From NCBI GenBank assembly GCA_003049485.1, contig PYST01000059.1, positions 62,001 through 126,000 of the forward strand: 64,000 nucleotides of DNA, written 5' to 3'. Below are positions 11,629 to 21,821 of the stretch, one piece after another (position 1 is the first letter of the stretch; each line of letters opens with the position of its first letter). A program made the position numbers and the translations under genes. The notes below the pieces were generated by a model. The model was not told where the DNA came from. It did no database searches and saw only the letters and a list, made by a program, of their open reading frames with translations. Origin of the DNA: Ophioceras dolichostomum. Taxonomy: Eukaryota > Ascomycota > Sordariomycetes > Magnaporthales > Ophioceraceae.

Positions 11629-14600
11629 ATGACGATGGCCACGACACCCACCTCGACTGGGGGCGTCACTACCACCAGCAACAGCACAACCAACGACGGT
11701 CTCGGCGGCGGGGGGAGGAGCAGCAGTAATGGTGTCGAGACCATTACTGACGGCAAATTCATTAGTACCATCACTACGAAACGGGAACGGGACCGGGAAC
11801 GGGACCGGGACCGGGAAAACGGGGCCACGCCGGCTGCGGCCGCCGCCACCACCACCACCCAACAGCCCCAACACCCACCAGGGATGATGGTCTTCGACGG
11901 GTACCAGCAGCGCAGCGTGAAGCGCCCGCGGCCCGTCAAGTCGTGCACGGAATGCCGCTCGCGCAAGCTGCGCTGCAGCCGGCTCATGCCATGCGCACAG
12001 TGCCAAAAGGGCCACAGAATCTGCAAGTACGCGTCTGACCAGGCCCTAACAACCGGGAGCACCGGCCAGGTCTCGGATGGTGGGTCAGACGACGAGAGCG
12101 TCGCCGCCACCGGCACGCCGTCCGCCTCCACGCCTTCTTCTTCTCGCCCTGGAGCTGGAGCTTCTTCTGGTGGAACCGAGCGGCCGGCGCAGAAGCGCAA
12201 AGCCGCGGCGGCGCTGCCAAGAGGGGATGGAGACGACGGCGGCGGCGGGCGCCCTCCACCTCCGCCTCGGCAGCTGAGGCCCAGCCTCGGCGAGGCGGCG
12301 GCGTCGTTGTCGCCCCGCGACAAGCATTCTAGCTCGTTTACAGCGATTAACGGTAGCACGCCTGCTGCGTCAACGACGTCGTCCAATGGCGTGTTTGTCG
12401 ACGAGGCCGCAGCGCAGTACTACAAATCGGGTATCGAGGACATCGCCTCGCGCCTCGACCGGCTCGAGCGGGCCGTGCTGGCCTCGCAGGCCGGCAGTGG
12501 TGGCGGTAGCGGCCCCACTCCCGTGCAGACGCCTGGTCCCGGCCCGATCCGGGCGTCCGCGCCGATGGACATCGACGGCGCCGGCCTTGCGGGACTCATC
12601 GGTCCGATTGGTCACGCGACCACCAGCGATCCAAATGCGCAGCATCTGGGTGGCCCCTCAGGCTTGGCACCACCACCGCCGCCGCCAACAAGCGGCATAT
12701 CAACCCCAACAACAGCATCCATGACCGGGACGGCGACGATCCTCCCCCCAGCCGCCCGACCCTTGTCGTCGTCACGCGTAGCCACCTGGCCCGTGACGGT
12801 GCGCGGCCTGACGATCAAGGGCAGCGCCAGCGCGCGCACGCGCTTCTTCGGGCAGAACAGCACGCGCGTGCTGCTCAACCTGTTCGACGAGGCCAAGGAC
12901 TTCATGTACAACAAGGCGAAGCGCGAGTCCGCGCAGAAGCTCTTCCTCCTGCTCCAGAACATATACACCGCCCTGCAGGACGAGCAGCGCAAGTCCCTCG
13001 CGCCCATCACCGTCTTCGTCGACAGCGTCCTTCCCGTCCTGAGGCGCATGGCCGACATCCTGCCCAAGAAGGCCGTGTGCGACCGCCTGCTGGACGCGTA
13101 CGTCGGCACGTCCGAGGGCCTGTACCGCGTCGTCCACGTGCCCACCTTCCGCGCGGAGTACCAGGCCTACTGGGACAGCGGCGGGCCTGCCACCGGCCCT
13201 AGCACCGGCACTACTGGGCCCGCTGGTGGCACTACTGGTTCTGGTGCCGGCGGTGCCGGCGGGCGCTGCTCCGAGGGCTTCCTCCCGCAGCTCCTCTGCA
13301 TGCTCTCCATCGGCTCGCGCTTCGAGACCGAGTCCCGCGGCCTGGGCCGTGACCGGTCCGAAGGCGTGCACGTGCCCACGGCGTGCGCCCTCGTCCGCGC
13401 GTGGCTCGACGGCCTGCGTGGCAAGCAGCTCGTCGACGTCGGCACCCTGCTGGCGGAGGTCCTCCTCCTGCACGCGCAGCGCATGATCGCGCCCCGGTTC
13501 CAGGACTCGTGGACGCAGCTAGGTCTGATCGTCCGCATGGCCATGACGATGGGCCTGCACCGCGACCCGTCCGAGTTCGCGCGCATCCCCCCTTTCGCGG
13601 CCGAGTCGCGCCGCAAGCTGTGGTACACCATCATGGACATGGACCTGCACATCTCGCTGGGCTGCAACCTCCCTTGCGCCGTGCGCGACGGCGAGTACAC
13701 GTGCCGTCCGCCGCTAAACCTCGACGACGAGGAGCTGCTGCCCGACGCGGCGGACCTGCCCCCTCCCAGGGCCATCGACGTCCGCACCGACGGCCAGCTG
13801 CAGGCCTTCGCGGCCAAGACGCTGCCGATCCGCATGCGCGCCGCGGGCCTGGTGTCCCGCCTGGACACCATACGCGACTACACGGAGGTGCTCGAGATCG
13901 GCTCGAAGCTCGAGCAGCTGCTGGACGACATCAACTGCCTGTTCCCGAGGAACCAGTCGCTCGACCCGCGGGGGAAGTACAAGGAGTGGCGCATGCGCGC
14001 GCTGCTGGACATGCATATTCGCCGGCCCCTGCTAGCGCTGTACAGGCCGTTCGCGCTGAGCACGCCGGACTGTCCGCAGCAGATCTCGTCGGCTTACCTG
14101 AAGAGCTCGATGGTGCTGCTGACGTATATGGATGAGCTGGATGCGAGGACGCCTGGTTTTGCGGATGTCAGCCATATGTACCATATCGTTTTGAAGTATG
14201 ATATCATCCAGGCGGCGTTCAGTGTTTGTTACTACATAAAGACTGCGCATGAGACGAACGCCGCGGGGAGTGGGAGTGGTGCGTTGGGCACGCCGGCGGC
14301 GACGCCGCAGCCTAGCAGCGGAGGAGGAGGAGGAGGAGGAGGCGGGGCAGGAGGAGGGCAGTACGGGCGTGGCGGCGCGGGGTGGAATGTGGCGATGTCG
14401 CCTGGGTCCAGCGACGGTGGGCTCGGAGCCCCTGGAAACTCCTCCGCCTACGCCAACTCGAGCTACGCTGGCGGAACAAACCATCTCGGCGGCAACAACG
14501 GGAACCCGTACTTCGACGCCGCCACTGCGACGACAGCCGGCTCCTCCGCCGGCAACGGCCATGCCCACGGCCACAGCCACAGCAACAACAACAGCAACAG

Positions 14601-15401
14601 CCGCCCGATGATATGGTCCGCCGAGCGCATGACGCGCGTGGTGGAGAAGACGCTCGAGGACCTGATCCTGTTCATCCGCGACTCGACGTCGGACTTGAAG
14701 GACATCATCGCGCTGTCGATCGTCATCAAGTCGGTACAGCCGGGCGGGACGCCCGAGCAGAGGCTCGAGAGGATCAAGGACGGGATCAGGAGGATCTCGG
14801 ACGCGTGCATGCTGTCGCTGAGCGGGACGAGCGTTCTGGATGCGATCCTCAGCGCCGGTTCTGGCGGGGGTGGTGGTGGGGGTGGTGGTGTTGGGCAGAG
14901 CGCAGCAGCAGGGGTTGTGGGTGGTGGTGGTGGTGGACTTTCGGGGTTGGGGGTTGTTGGTGCGCTTGGGTCTGGTTCGGTGAGTGGTGGTGGTGTCCTA
15001 GGTTTTTTTTTTGGCTTTTTACTTGCGGCTGGCTATCTTCGCTGTCATCTACCTTACCTATCTGTCTATGTGTCTTCCACTATTGTTGCTAACGCGTTGC
15101 GATGCTGCTCTAGGTCTTCCCACCTGCTCCGGCAGTACCGGTCGTCGACTCGAGGACGTCCTTGCCGGACCAGCCCTTTGTACAGGCCTCGGCGGCATCA
15201 TCTGGCTTGCCGTTCGATATGTCGACTGCGGGTGTGAGTTTTCCTTTCTTTTCTGCTTCCTTGCCTCCCTCCACCCCCGTACTTTGCTTTGCTCTCGGGG
15301 GCTGATCCGACTGACGCTTGACCATGGACCGATCATACCAGGATGGCTTCCAATTGTGGGACATGGATTTTTGGACCGGGTCTCAGGCGGACCCGACCTG
15401 A
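11629..15401 (+). CDS. Large Zn2Cys6 transcription factor with fungal-specific regulatory domain
   Basis: A nuclear DNA-binding regulator; target unknown. Exons 11629-14979, 15114-15233 and 15342-15401 join in phase to 1177 residues. The 15114 acceptor has a GCTAAC branch site and the last exon ends ...FWTGSQADPT. The open frame begins at a TTG at 11626; the first ATG is 11629 (MTMATTP). The zinc cluster is perfect, C-x2-C-x6-C-x5-C-x2-C-x6-C at residues 106-132, preceded by basic KRPRPVK. A short coiled coil follows (IASRLDRLERAVLA). The fungal_trans domain spans about residues 480-850, with GLHRDPSEF and SRRKLWYTIMDMDLHISLG. A glycine/His/Asn-rich insert (~880-990) separates it from a last helical block. 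Poly-Gly and poly-Ser runs suggest replication-slippage growth. I cannot name an orthologue. Confidence 0.88.
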
Positions 15402-16783
15402 AGGGCCAGCGGCATTTGACCTGCGAGGCATTGCCAACTGAACAAACGAGCTTCTCCGGGCTCTCAGGCCGCCAAACTCGTTTCTATCCCTTTCGCCAGA
15501 GAAAACTATGAAGTGGGCGCACGGCGCGGAGCGTGGGCAAGTTGACCCACCAGTTCTGTCCCCGCGCGCTCCATACCTTCTATTGCCGAGTCGCGCCTCA
15601 CAGGAGTGATGACTAGCGGGGAGAGTTCTTTTGGACAAGCTTCTGACACGACAGGTGGGTATTATCGATGTGGGATGCGCAGTTGGCCCTCTATCTCGCT
15701 CTTCAGGAGAAGGCAGTACCGCTTCCTCGATATTGAAGAAGGGCTGGGGCGCACGCACAGGAACACGGTGGCATTGTGACGAAAATGCAGTTCGATAGAG
15801 TCGCATGGACGGAGTCAATGGCGGGACTTTGACGTTATCTCTCCTATTCCGGAGCATAAAGGGAGGCATAGAATGGGTGCTGAGTGGTATGTCACGAACA
15901 CCCTGCAAATGATTTAATCCGGGTGGAATATGCGATGATTTACGACTTGCGAGTCTACTGTATGGGGTCTTCTTTTGGCGGGTATGTATGCATCGGTCTG
16001 CATGGGGCTGGACGGTTCATTGGCTTCCCGGGAAGATACCTCTCTCAATGCATATACTCGATCTGGGCATCGTCGCGTGTTGGGTCCTGCATAGATTTTC
16101 CGGCATGTCTTGTTAATCTCTCAATACCTCTCTACATGCAAGCGCATTTCCCGTAAAACCAGTGAAACCATCGTTCTATTCCGTGGTAATTACTATCCCC
16201 TTCACGGGCTGGTATATCGTAACGTCGTCGCCTGAGCCTTGCATCCAAGCAGCCCAAGCATGGTATCTTCTCTCATCCTGTATCGTACATTCGTCCATCC
16301 AACCAAGCCACCTCGGGCTCCGTCTGTTCAACCTATTGAGCGAAAATGAGAAACAAGGAGAAAAAACAATGAACAACGCCTAGCAAATATCGCGGAACAA
16401 TTTCCGCTCCTCCTTCCTACCCTCCTTCTTCTTATCTTCGATGTGCCATCCCGTGACTTCGCGTGTCGGGGATCTCCACGTGTCGGATCTGGGGGGTTCG
16501 AGCAGGGACCAGGCATGCGGCAGGGCGGAGATCATGAACCCTCCTCCGGACCCCTCAAAATAGTATGGTCCATGGGTTTTCTCCTTCGTGTTCGGGCGCG
16601 AAAGCGCGAGTCGCAGAGTCGGGTTTTCTTCGACGATGTGTGACCACGGGACCAAGGTTTTGTTCCCATTAACTCTTCAACCTTCCCACCTCTTTCCCCC
16701 TCTTCTTTCTCCCTCAAGTACCATCCAAAGCGTACCTAGCCTGTCCTGTCCTCTTCGGTTGTTCGGTGTCGTTCGGCGGTCCA
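15402..16783. other. Intergenic region between convergent genes; nothing supported
   Basis: This lies between the 3' ends of the Zn2Cys6 factor gene (plus) and the small membrane-protein gene (minus). ORFs are short and motif-free. Confidence 0.55.
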
Positions 16784-17065
16784 CTATAGCGACGGCGGCC
16801 CAGGGTACATCAGGAGATAAACCCAGACGAGGGGCCAGGCGGTCGCGAGGAGAAAGGCGGCGATGATGGAGAAGAAGCCGCAAGCGTGGCGCGACGAGTT
16901 GCGGCGCTTGAGAGACGAGGCCCGGTCCCACCGGCGCAGCAGCTCGAGCGCGAACCAGATGACGCCGCAGCAGTAGAAGGCTCCGGCCCAGATGAAGCCC
17001 AGGATCTTGCCCGTCACGGCCTCGGCGGCCATGTGGGCGTTGATGGCTTCCCAATCTCTTGCCAT
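16784..17065 (-). CDS. Small conserved-looking two-helix membrane protein, unknown function
   Basis: A single-exon ORF of 93 residues starting MARDWEAINAHMAAEAVTGK. Two hydrophobic helices are clear: about residues 17-43 (ILGFIWAGAFYCCGVIWFALELL) broken at 'FYCC', and about residues 62-86 (GFFSIIAAFLLATAWPLVWV). They are separated by a positively charged loop (RRWDRASSLKRRNSSR), which predicts a hairpin with the loop cytosolic. No signal peptide cleavage site or catalytic motif is seen. Evidence that it is real: the composition is protein-like over the whole ORF, GC3 is high, and the start sits at the edge of a ~1-kb divergent promoter shared with the thiolase gene. I do not recognise a named family. 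Confidence 0.68.
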   Translation of the reverse strand: MARDWEAINAHMAAEAVTGKILGFIWAGAFYCCGVIWFALELLRRWDRASSLKRRNSSRHACGFFSIIAAFLLATAWPLVWVYLLMYPGPPSL

Positions 17066-17361
17066 TTGTTGCTGAGGAGCCTTTACTTTATGTTTCTCTC
17101 TTTCTTTCCTCCCGCTCTCTTTCTATTTCCCCGGTGGCGTTGCTTTTACTCTTTTCGGGTTGGTTGTCGGATTTTCGTTCTATAGGTTGTTTTGCGTTCT
17201 GCGGTCGCGGGATTGTTGGTGACAGGGGTCGAGCCTCGAAAACGTGAGGAGGGGTAAAGTCTGAATGCAACTTATTTTGGCTACTACATTGGTCGATCGC
17301 ATGATACTTAGAAGCAAGCGCAGACGAAAGAAGATCACGATGAGTGTCTATCAACACATTC

Positions 17362-17399
<38 letters not shown>

Positions 17400-18061
17400 C
17401 AGAGATGAAGAAAATAAAGAGAAGACCAAAAAGAGAATTGTACGTGAGTGGTCTGATGTTTTCACTTGACCCTCTTTCACTTCCCCTCCCCAACCAACCT
17501 CCAAAAACGGTGAGCAAATGTATGTGAAAGCAAGCCAGTCCGACAGTGCAGCGCAGTTTGGGTGTGGGTGATGTGTGATCAAAATAGGTGATATGGATTT
17601 ATTAGATCCAATCGTCCAACCAAAGATGGTATGGTCGAAGAAGAGGTCGGCGGCTAGAGGGCTGGGCGCCAAGATTTCCTGCCTCGGCAACTTTTGCCCC
17701 GCCGCCAACGACTCCGCACGCAACCGGGACCCCGGATTCCTAAGCGGGTGGAGCAAACCGTTCCACCACACGTTTGACCCGTACGGCGTCGGTCGGTAAC
17801 CCTTGCACCTCGGCTGCGGAGGCAACGCGGGGGAGACATATGTCATAGGGATGCAGATACATATTACTTCAATGCTGTCATCTAGGGATCGTTGGTGCTT
17901 TCCTTCACTTCTAACTGCCGTGACACACCTACCAGTTGAAACGCTGCTCTTCCGCACAGCTAAGTGAACGAAGGTGAAAAGTCACCTTATCCTGCCTCCC
18001 TTCCTCCCTCCCTTCTAAGATCCAACAACGCTCTACCTTTCATTCCGCACATATCACAACC
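17066..18061. promoter_or_regulatory. Divergent promoter between the small membrane protein and the SCP-x thiolase
   Basis: Roughly 1 kb without a supported gene between divergent start codons. It includes an AAAG tetranucleotide microsatellite (about 17368-17399) and a pyrimidine-rich leader just before 18062. Confidence 0.4.
17368..17399. repeat. (GAAA)n microsatellite
   Basis: About eight tandem GAAA units in the divergent promoter region. Confidence 0.9.
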
Positions 18062-19465
18062 ATGGCGCCAGTAAAGCAAAGGCAGCCGTGCTACGTCCTC
18101 GGCGTGGGCATGACCAAGTTCGTCAAGCCCCGGGGCAAGATCGACTACACCGAGCTCGGATTTGAGGCAGGGGTGAAGGCGATGCTGGATGCGCACATCA
18201 ACTACGACGATGTCGAGCAAGGGATCGCCTGCTACTGCTACGGCGACTCCACATGCGGACAGCGGGTGTTCTACCAGTTCGGCATGACCGGTATCCCCAT
18301 CGTCAACGTGAACAACAACTGCTCGACCGGGTCTACAGGCCTGGCCATGGGTCGTCAGCTCATCTCCTACGGCGCGGCGGACTGCGTCCTGGTCGTCGGT
18401 TTCGAGAAGATGATGCCCGGCAGCCTGCAGACCTTCTTCAACGACCGCGAGAACCCAACCGGCACCTCGGGTCTGATGATGGCGCAGACCCGGGGCTACG
18501 AGCCAAAAGCCCCCGGTGCAGCTCAGATGTTTGGCAACGCCGGCAGGGAGTACATGGAGAAGTACGGCGCGACGCTGGAGGACTTCGCCGAGATCGCGCG
18601 CGTCAACCACCTGCACTCGGCCAAGAACCCTTACTCTCAGTTCAAGGACGAGTACACGCTCGAGCAGATCATGAAGTCGCCCAACATCTTCACGCCGCTC
18701 ACGAAGCTGCAGTGCTGCCCGACCTCGGACGGCGGCGCGGCCGCCGTGCTGGTCTCGCAGCGCTTCCTCGACTCGCGCCCGCACCTGAAGGACCAGGCCG
18801 TCCTGATCGCGGGCCAATGCATGGCCACGGACAACCCCTCGCTCTTCTCCACGTCGGCCATCGACCTGGTGGGCTACGGCATGTCCGAGGAGGCCGCGCA
18901 GAAGGCGCTCGTGGAGGCCGGGCTAAAGTCGGGCAAGGACTGCCAGGTTTGCGAGCTGCACGACTGCTTCTCGGCCAACGAGATGTGCACGCTCGACGCG
19001 CTCGGCCTCAGCGACGCGAAGGGCAAGGCGCACGAGCTGGTGCGCCGGGGAGGGCTCACGTACGGCAATAATAGGAATAACACCACTGTCGTCAACCCTA
19101 GCGGCGGGCTCATCTCGAAGGGCCACCCGCTCGGCGCGACGGGCATCGCGCAGTGCGCGGAGCTGGTGTGGCACCTGAGGGGGTGGGCCAACAACCGCGC
19201 CGTCCCCCGCACGCGCCACGCGCTGCAGCACAACCTGGGCCTGGGCGGCGCCGTCGTCATCTCTGTTTATCGCCGCGCCGACGGGGAGGAGGCCCCCGAC
19301 AACCTGAGCGACGCGGACGTCGCCAGGATCACAGGCCTGGGGTACAACCCGGCTGTGGAGGCGAGGGGCTTCACGGCCGCGCAGGCGCGGTCGGTCCGCA
19401 GTAGGGAGAAGGCGAGCGATTGGGCGCTGCAGGACACGCAGACGAAGGTCGAGGCGAGGTTTTGA
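18062..19465 (+). CDS. SCP-x-type thiolase (sterol carrier protein X thiolase domain)
   Basis: The SCP-x thiolase domain performs thiolytic cleavage of 3-oxoacyl-CoA in peroxisomal beta-oxidation of long or branched chains. Single exon, 467 residues, start ATG at 18062 after an ACC context. Family marks: GVGMTKFVKPRG near the N-terminus, GDSTCGQR, catalytic Cys87 in VNVNNNCSTGSTG, QCCPTSDGGAA, ELHDCFSANE and NPSGGLISKGHPLGATG (second active-site segment). The N- and C-halves are complete, so the enzyme should be active. Unlike animal SCPx it ends soon after the thiolase fold, with no SCP2 lipid-transfer domain. The C-terminus (ARF) is not a PTS1, and I see no PTS2 at the N-terminus, so peroxisomal location cannot be claimed from the sequence alone. 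Confidence 0.92.
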   Translation: MAPVKQRQPCYVLGVGMTKFVKPRGKIDYTELGFEAGVKAMLDAHINYDDVEQGIACYCYGDSTCGQRVFYQFGMTGIPIVNVNNNCSTGSTGLAMGRQLISYGAADCVLVVGFEKMMPGSLQTFFNDRENPTGTSGLMMAQTRGYEPKAPGAAQMFGNAGREYMEKYGATLEDFAEIARVNHLHSAKNPYSQFKDEYTLEQIMKSPNIFTPLTKLQCCPTSDGGAAAVLVSQRFLDSRPHLKDQAVLIAGQCMATDNPSLFSTSAIDLVGYGMSEEAAQKALVEAGLKSGKDCQVCELHDCFSANEMCTLDALGLSDAKGKAHELVRRGGLTYGNNRNNTTVVNPSGGLISKGHPLGATGIAQCAELVWHLRGWANNRAVPRTRHALQHNLGLGGAVVISVYRRADGEEAPDNLSDADVARITGLGYNPAVEARGFTAAQARSVRSREKASDWALQDTQTKVEARF

Positions 19466-19921
19466 GGAGCAGGAGGGGGAGAATTAGTGGTTCTGTTTTT
19501 AGCGGGTGAGATGGGAGGTTGCCATTATCAGTCTTGGCGAGACTGGAGGCTTATCTTCTGTTGCCCTGATCCATCAGTTTGTATCCCCATATTTGGTGAA
19601 AATGACGGAGAAGCAATTGTACACCATTTCGTAGTATGAAGTCATGAATTCGAATCGGACTGAATGAAAAGCTTTGTCCTAGACAAAAGATCCCTCAGTT
19701 TTGACATCCATCAGGGTGCGGCGATGAGAAGTCAAGACTATTCGCGCTGGGTCCCTAGCGCCAAGCATTCGAAGTGGGGCGGCTGGCTTCACCTCCAACG
19801 TCACTCCAAGAAATTTCCAGCCTCGCCCAGTAGCCACCAGCTGAGGTTCACCTCTACGCCACCTTACCACCACCACCCTTCCCTTGAATCCGACTGCACA
19901 TAACACAGAGCAAGGATCGCA
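19466..19921. promoter_or_regulatory. Short intergenic region/promoter of the RD-rich HUB1 gene
   Basis: A 456-bp tandem spacer. The last 60 bp (CACCACC-rich) are the probable leader of the next gene. No gene is seen. Confidence 0.4.
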
Positions 19922-20911
19922 ATGGCGGGCGACTCCAGATCACGCTCAAGGTCACGCTCCCCGAGACGCGAAAGAGAGAGGCAGGACGACCCCAAAAGCT
20001 TCCGCGATCGCGACCGCGATCGTGACCGCGAGCAGGACCGGGATCGAGACCGTGATCGAGACTCAGGATGGCGGCGCCCAGATGATCGGGACGAGAACAG
20101 GGAACAGCCGTCGCGCGACCAGGGTCGCAGCTGGGACAGGCAGGAACGAGACGGGCAGGAACGAGACAGAGACCTGGATCGTGAGCGCGACCGGGAACGA
20201 AACCAGAGACGGGACCGAGATCGAGACACAGATCGAGACCGCAATCGGGATAGGGAATGGGATACGGATAAAGACCGAGACCGAGACCGCAATCGCGACA
20301 GGCCACGGCGGGGCAAGGGCGGCAGAGGCGGCTTCCGCTTCAAGGAGAAGCGGCGCGATGACCAAGACGACGCCTCGGACTCGCGCCCCCCCGCGCACCT
20401 CGAGCGCGGCTACCGCAACCGCTCGCCACGCCGGGATCGGGATCGGGATCGGGATTGGGATCGTGACCGAGACCGAGACCGCGATCGTGACGCGCGAGGC
20501 CCTCGCGCGTGGGACCGCGACCGCGCTCGCGACCGCGACGGACGCGATAGCAAACGCACCGACCCCTCCTCCACCTCCACCTCCACATTCGACACAAGCA
20601 AGCCACCCGCCCGTCCCCCACCTCCAGCCCCATCGGCAGCAGCCGCAGCCGCGCCCGCGGGAGGAGGAGGCGAGGAGATGATCGTGGTGCACGTCAACGA
20701 CCGGCTGGGCACGAAGGCGGCCATCCCCTGCTTCGCGTCGGACAAGGTGCGCGAGTTCAAGATCATGGTCGCGGCGCGCATCGGCCGGGAGCCGCATGAG
20801 ATCCTGCTCAAGAGGCAGGGCGAAAGGCCGTTCAAGGACCAGCTAAGCTTAGAGGATTATGGGGTCAGCAACGGGGTGCAGTTGGATTTGGAGGTTGATA
20901 CTGGCGACTGA
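19922..20911 (+). CDS. HUB1: HUB1/UBL5 ubiquitin-like splicing modifier with long RD/RS-rich N-terminal extension
   Basis: Hub1 is a non-covalent ubiquitin-like protein that binds HIND elements of spliceosome proteins (Snu66) and influences splice-site choice. Single exon, 329 residues. Residues 1-12 are SR-like (SRSRSRSRSP). Residues ~20-250 are dominated by RD/DRDR dipeptides, with a glycine/basic patch (GGRGGFRFKEKRRDD). The ubiquitin-like domain occupies about 253-329 and begins VVHVNDRLG; other matches to the UBL5 pattern are EFKIMVAARIG, ILLKRQ and PFKDQLSLEDYGVSNG. The usual tyrosine pair at the UBL5 C-terminus is replaced by a short tail (LEVDTGD). Long antisense ORFs here are a by-product of the GC-balanced GAYCGN repeat. 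The fusion of a spliceosome-type RD domain with Hub1 fits nuclear speckle localisation. Confidence 0.88.
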   Translation: MAGDSRSRSRSRSPRRERERQDDPKSFRDRDRDRDREQDRDRDRDRDSGWRRPDDRDENREQPSRDQGRSWDRQERDGQERDRDLDRERDRERNQRRDRDRDTDRDRNRDREWDTDKDRDRDRNRDRPRRGKGGRGGFRFKEKRRDDQDDASDSRPPAHLERGYRNRSPRRDRDRDRDWDRDRDRDRDRDARGPRAWDRDRARDRDGRDSKRTDPSSTSTSTFDTSKPPARPPPPAPSAAAAAAPAGGGGEEMIVVHVNDRLGTKAAIPCFASDKVREFKIMVAARIGREPHEILLKRQGERPFKDQLSLEDYGVSNGVQLDLEVDTGD

Positions 20912-21821
20912 GTGAGCGGATCGTTGGGGTGGGACTGCAGCGGTGGGTAGAGTGTGGAGGTCTCGGGCTGAGTAGCTGCATCTTCACCCTGTCGGCGCTG
21001 TGAATTGACTGCTATCCCTGACTAGAGTGCTAAGGGCGGGTTGAGGATATTTCGATTTCTTCCTGCATTCCTCATCATGGAGAGTGGCATTACCATGCTT
21101 CCCCGGTCTAAATAGGCGGTTGTAAAATGAGTCTGCCAACCAAAGGACGGCACCCGCGAAACAATTATCACCAACCGGCTATCTATGCTACTATGGCGAT
21201 CACCTATGTACGATCAACATCTAGCTATCCTCATTTTTATTTTTTTTTTCGACCATCTCGTCCCGCCTCTCACTTTCGCCACTTAGTCCCGACAGGCGAT
21301 GCGGTGGAACTGTCGCTTCAGTGGCATCGCCCTCACTTCAACTCATCGTTCGTTCCAAGGCTTCATAACATGGGTCACTACAATCTGTCTGCAACGGGAT
21401 TAGTTTGGCGGCGAGACACGCGTCAACGTCGGGCTTGCTAGCCCCTCCTACCTTCTGTGTGGTGCGTACGGCGATGGGGGAAGTAAAATGCCGTAGCTGC
21501 TGCAGTCTCGCTCACCAGACATGTAGATTTACTGGCCTTGAGACTTCAGCCAGTGATTACGTCTTTCAGACGATGCCACACCACGACGACGAGGCAGGCA
21601 GTGGAGAGCACAGGAACAGCAGCAAGCGGCTACGGAAGGGAATAAAGAGAAAGACAGTACGAGTAAGAGAGAGCAGTGCCATCTATAAATAGAGGAATCG
21701 TACAAAACGCAAATCTACCTACCCTCAGATCCAGACATTGCCAACAGCCTCCCACGGCAAATCAAGATGTGCCGAGTTGGCTGACACAAACGAACAAAAA
21801 CGCGAAGTGGCTACACAGCGG
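20912..21821. other. Intergenic region between convergent genes; nothing supported
   Basis: About 0.9 kb between the HUB1 stop and the 3' end of the pseudokinase gene. No ORF carries a motif. Confidence 0.5.

Noticed and set aside
11900..14580. Several long ORFs overlapping the Zn2Cys6 gene in other frames
   Set aside because: High GC leaves all frames open; only one frame carries the zinc cluster and fungal_trans motifs.
20063..20797. Long antisense ORFs opposite the HUB1 gene
   Set aside because: They arise from the GC-balanced RD-encoding repeat, which stays open on both strands. The sense strand carries the recognisable ubiquitin-like domain.
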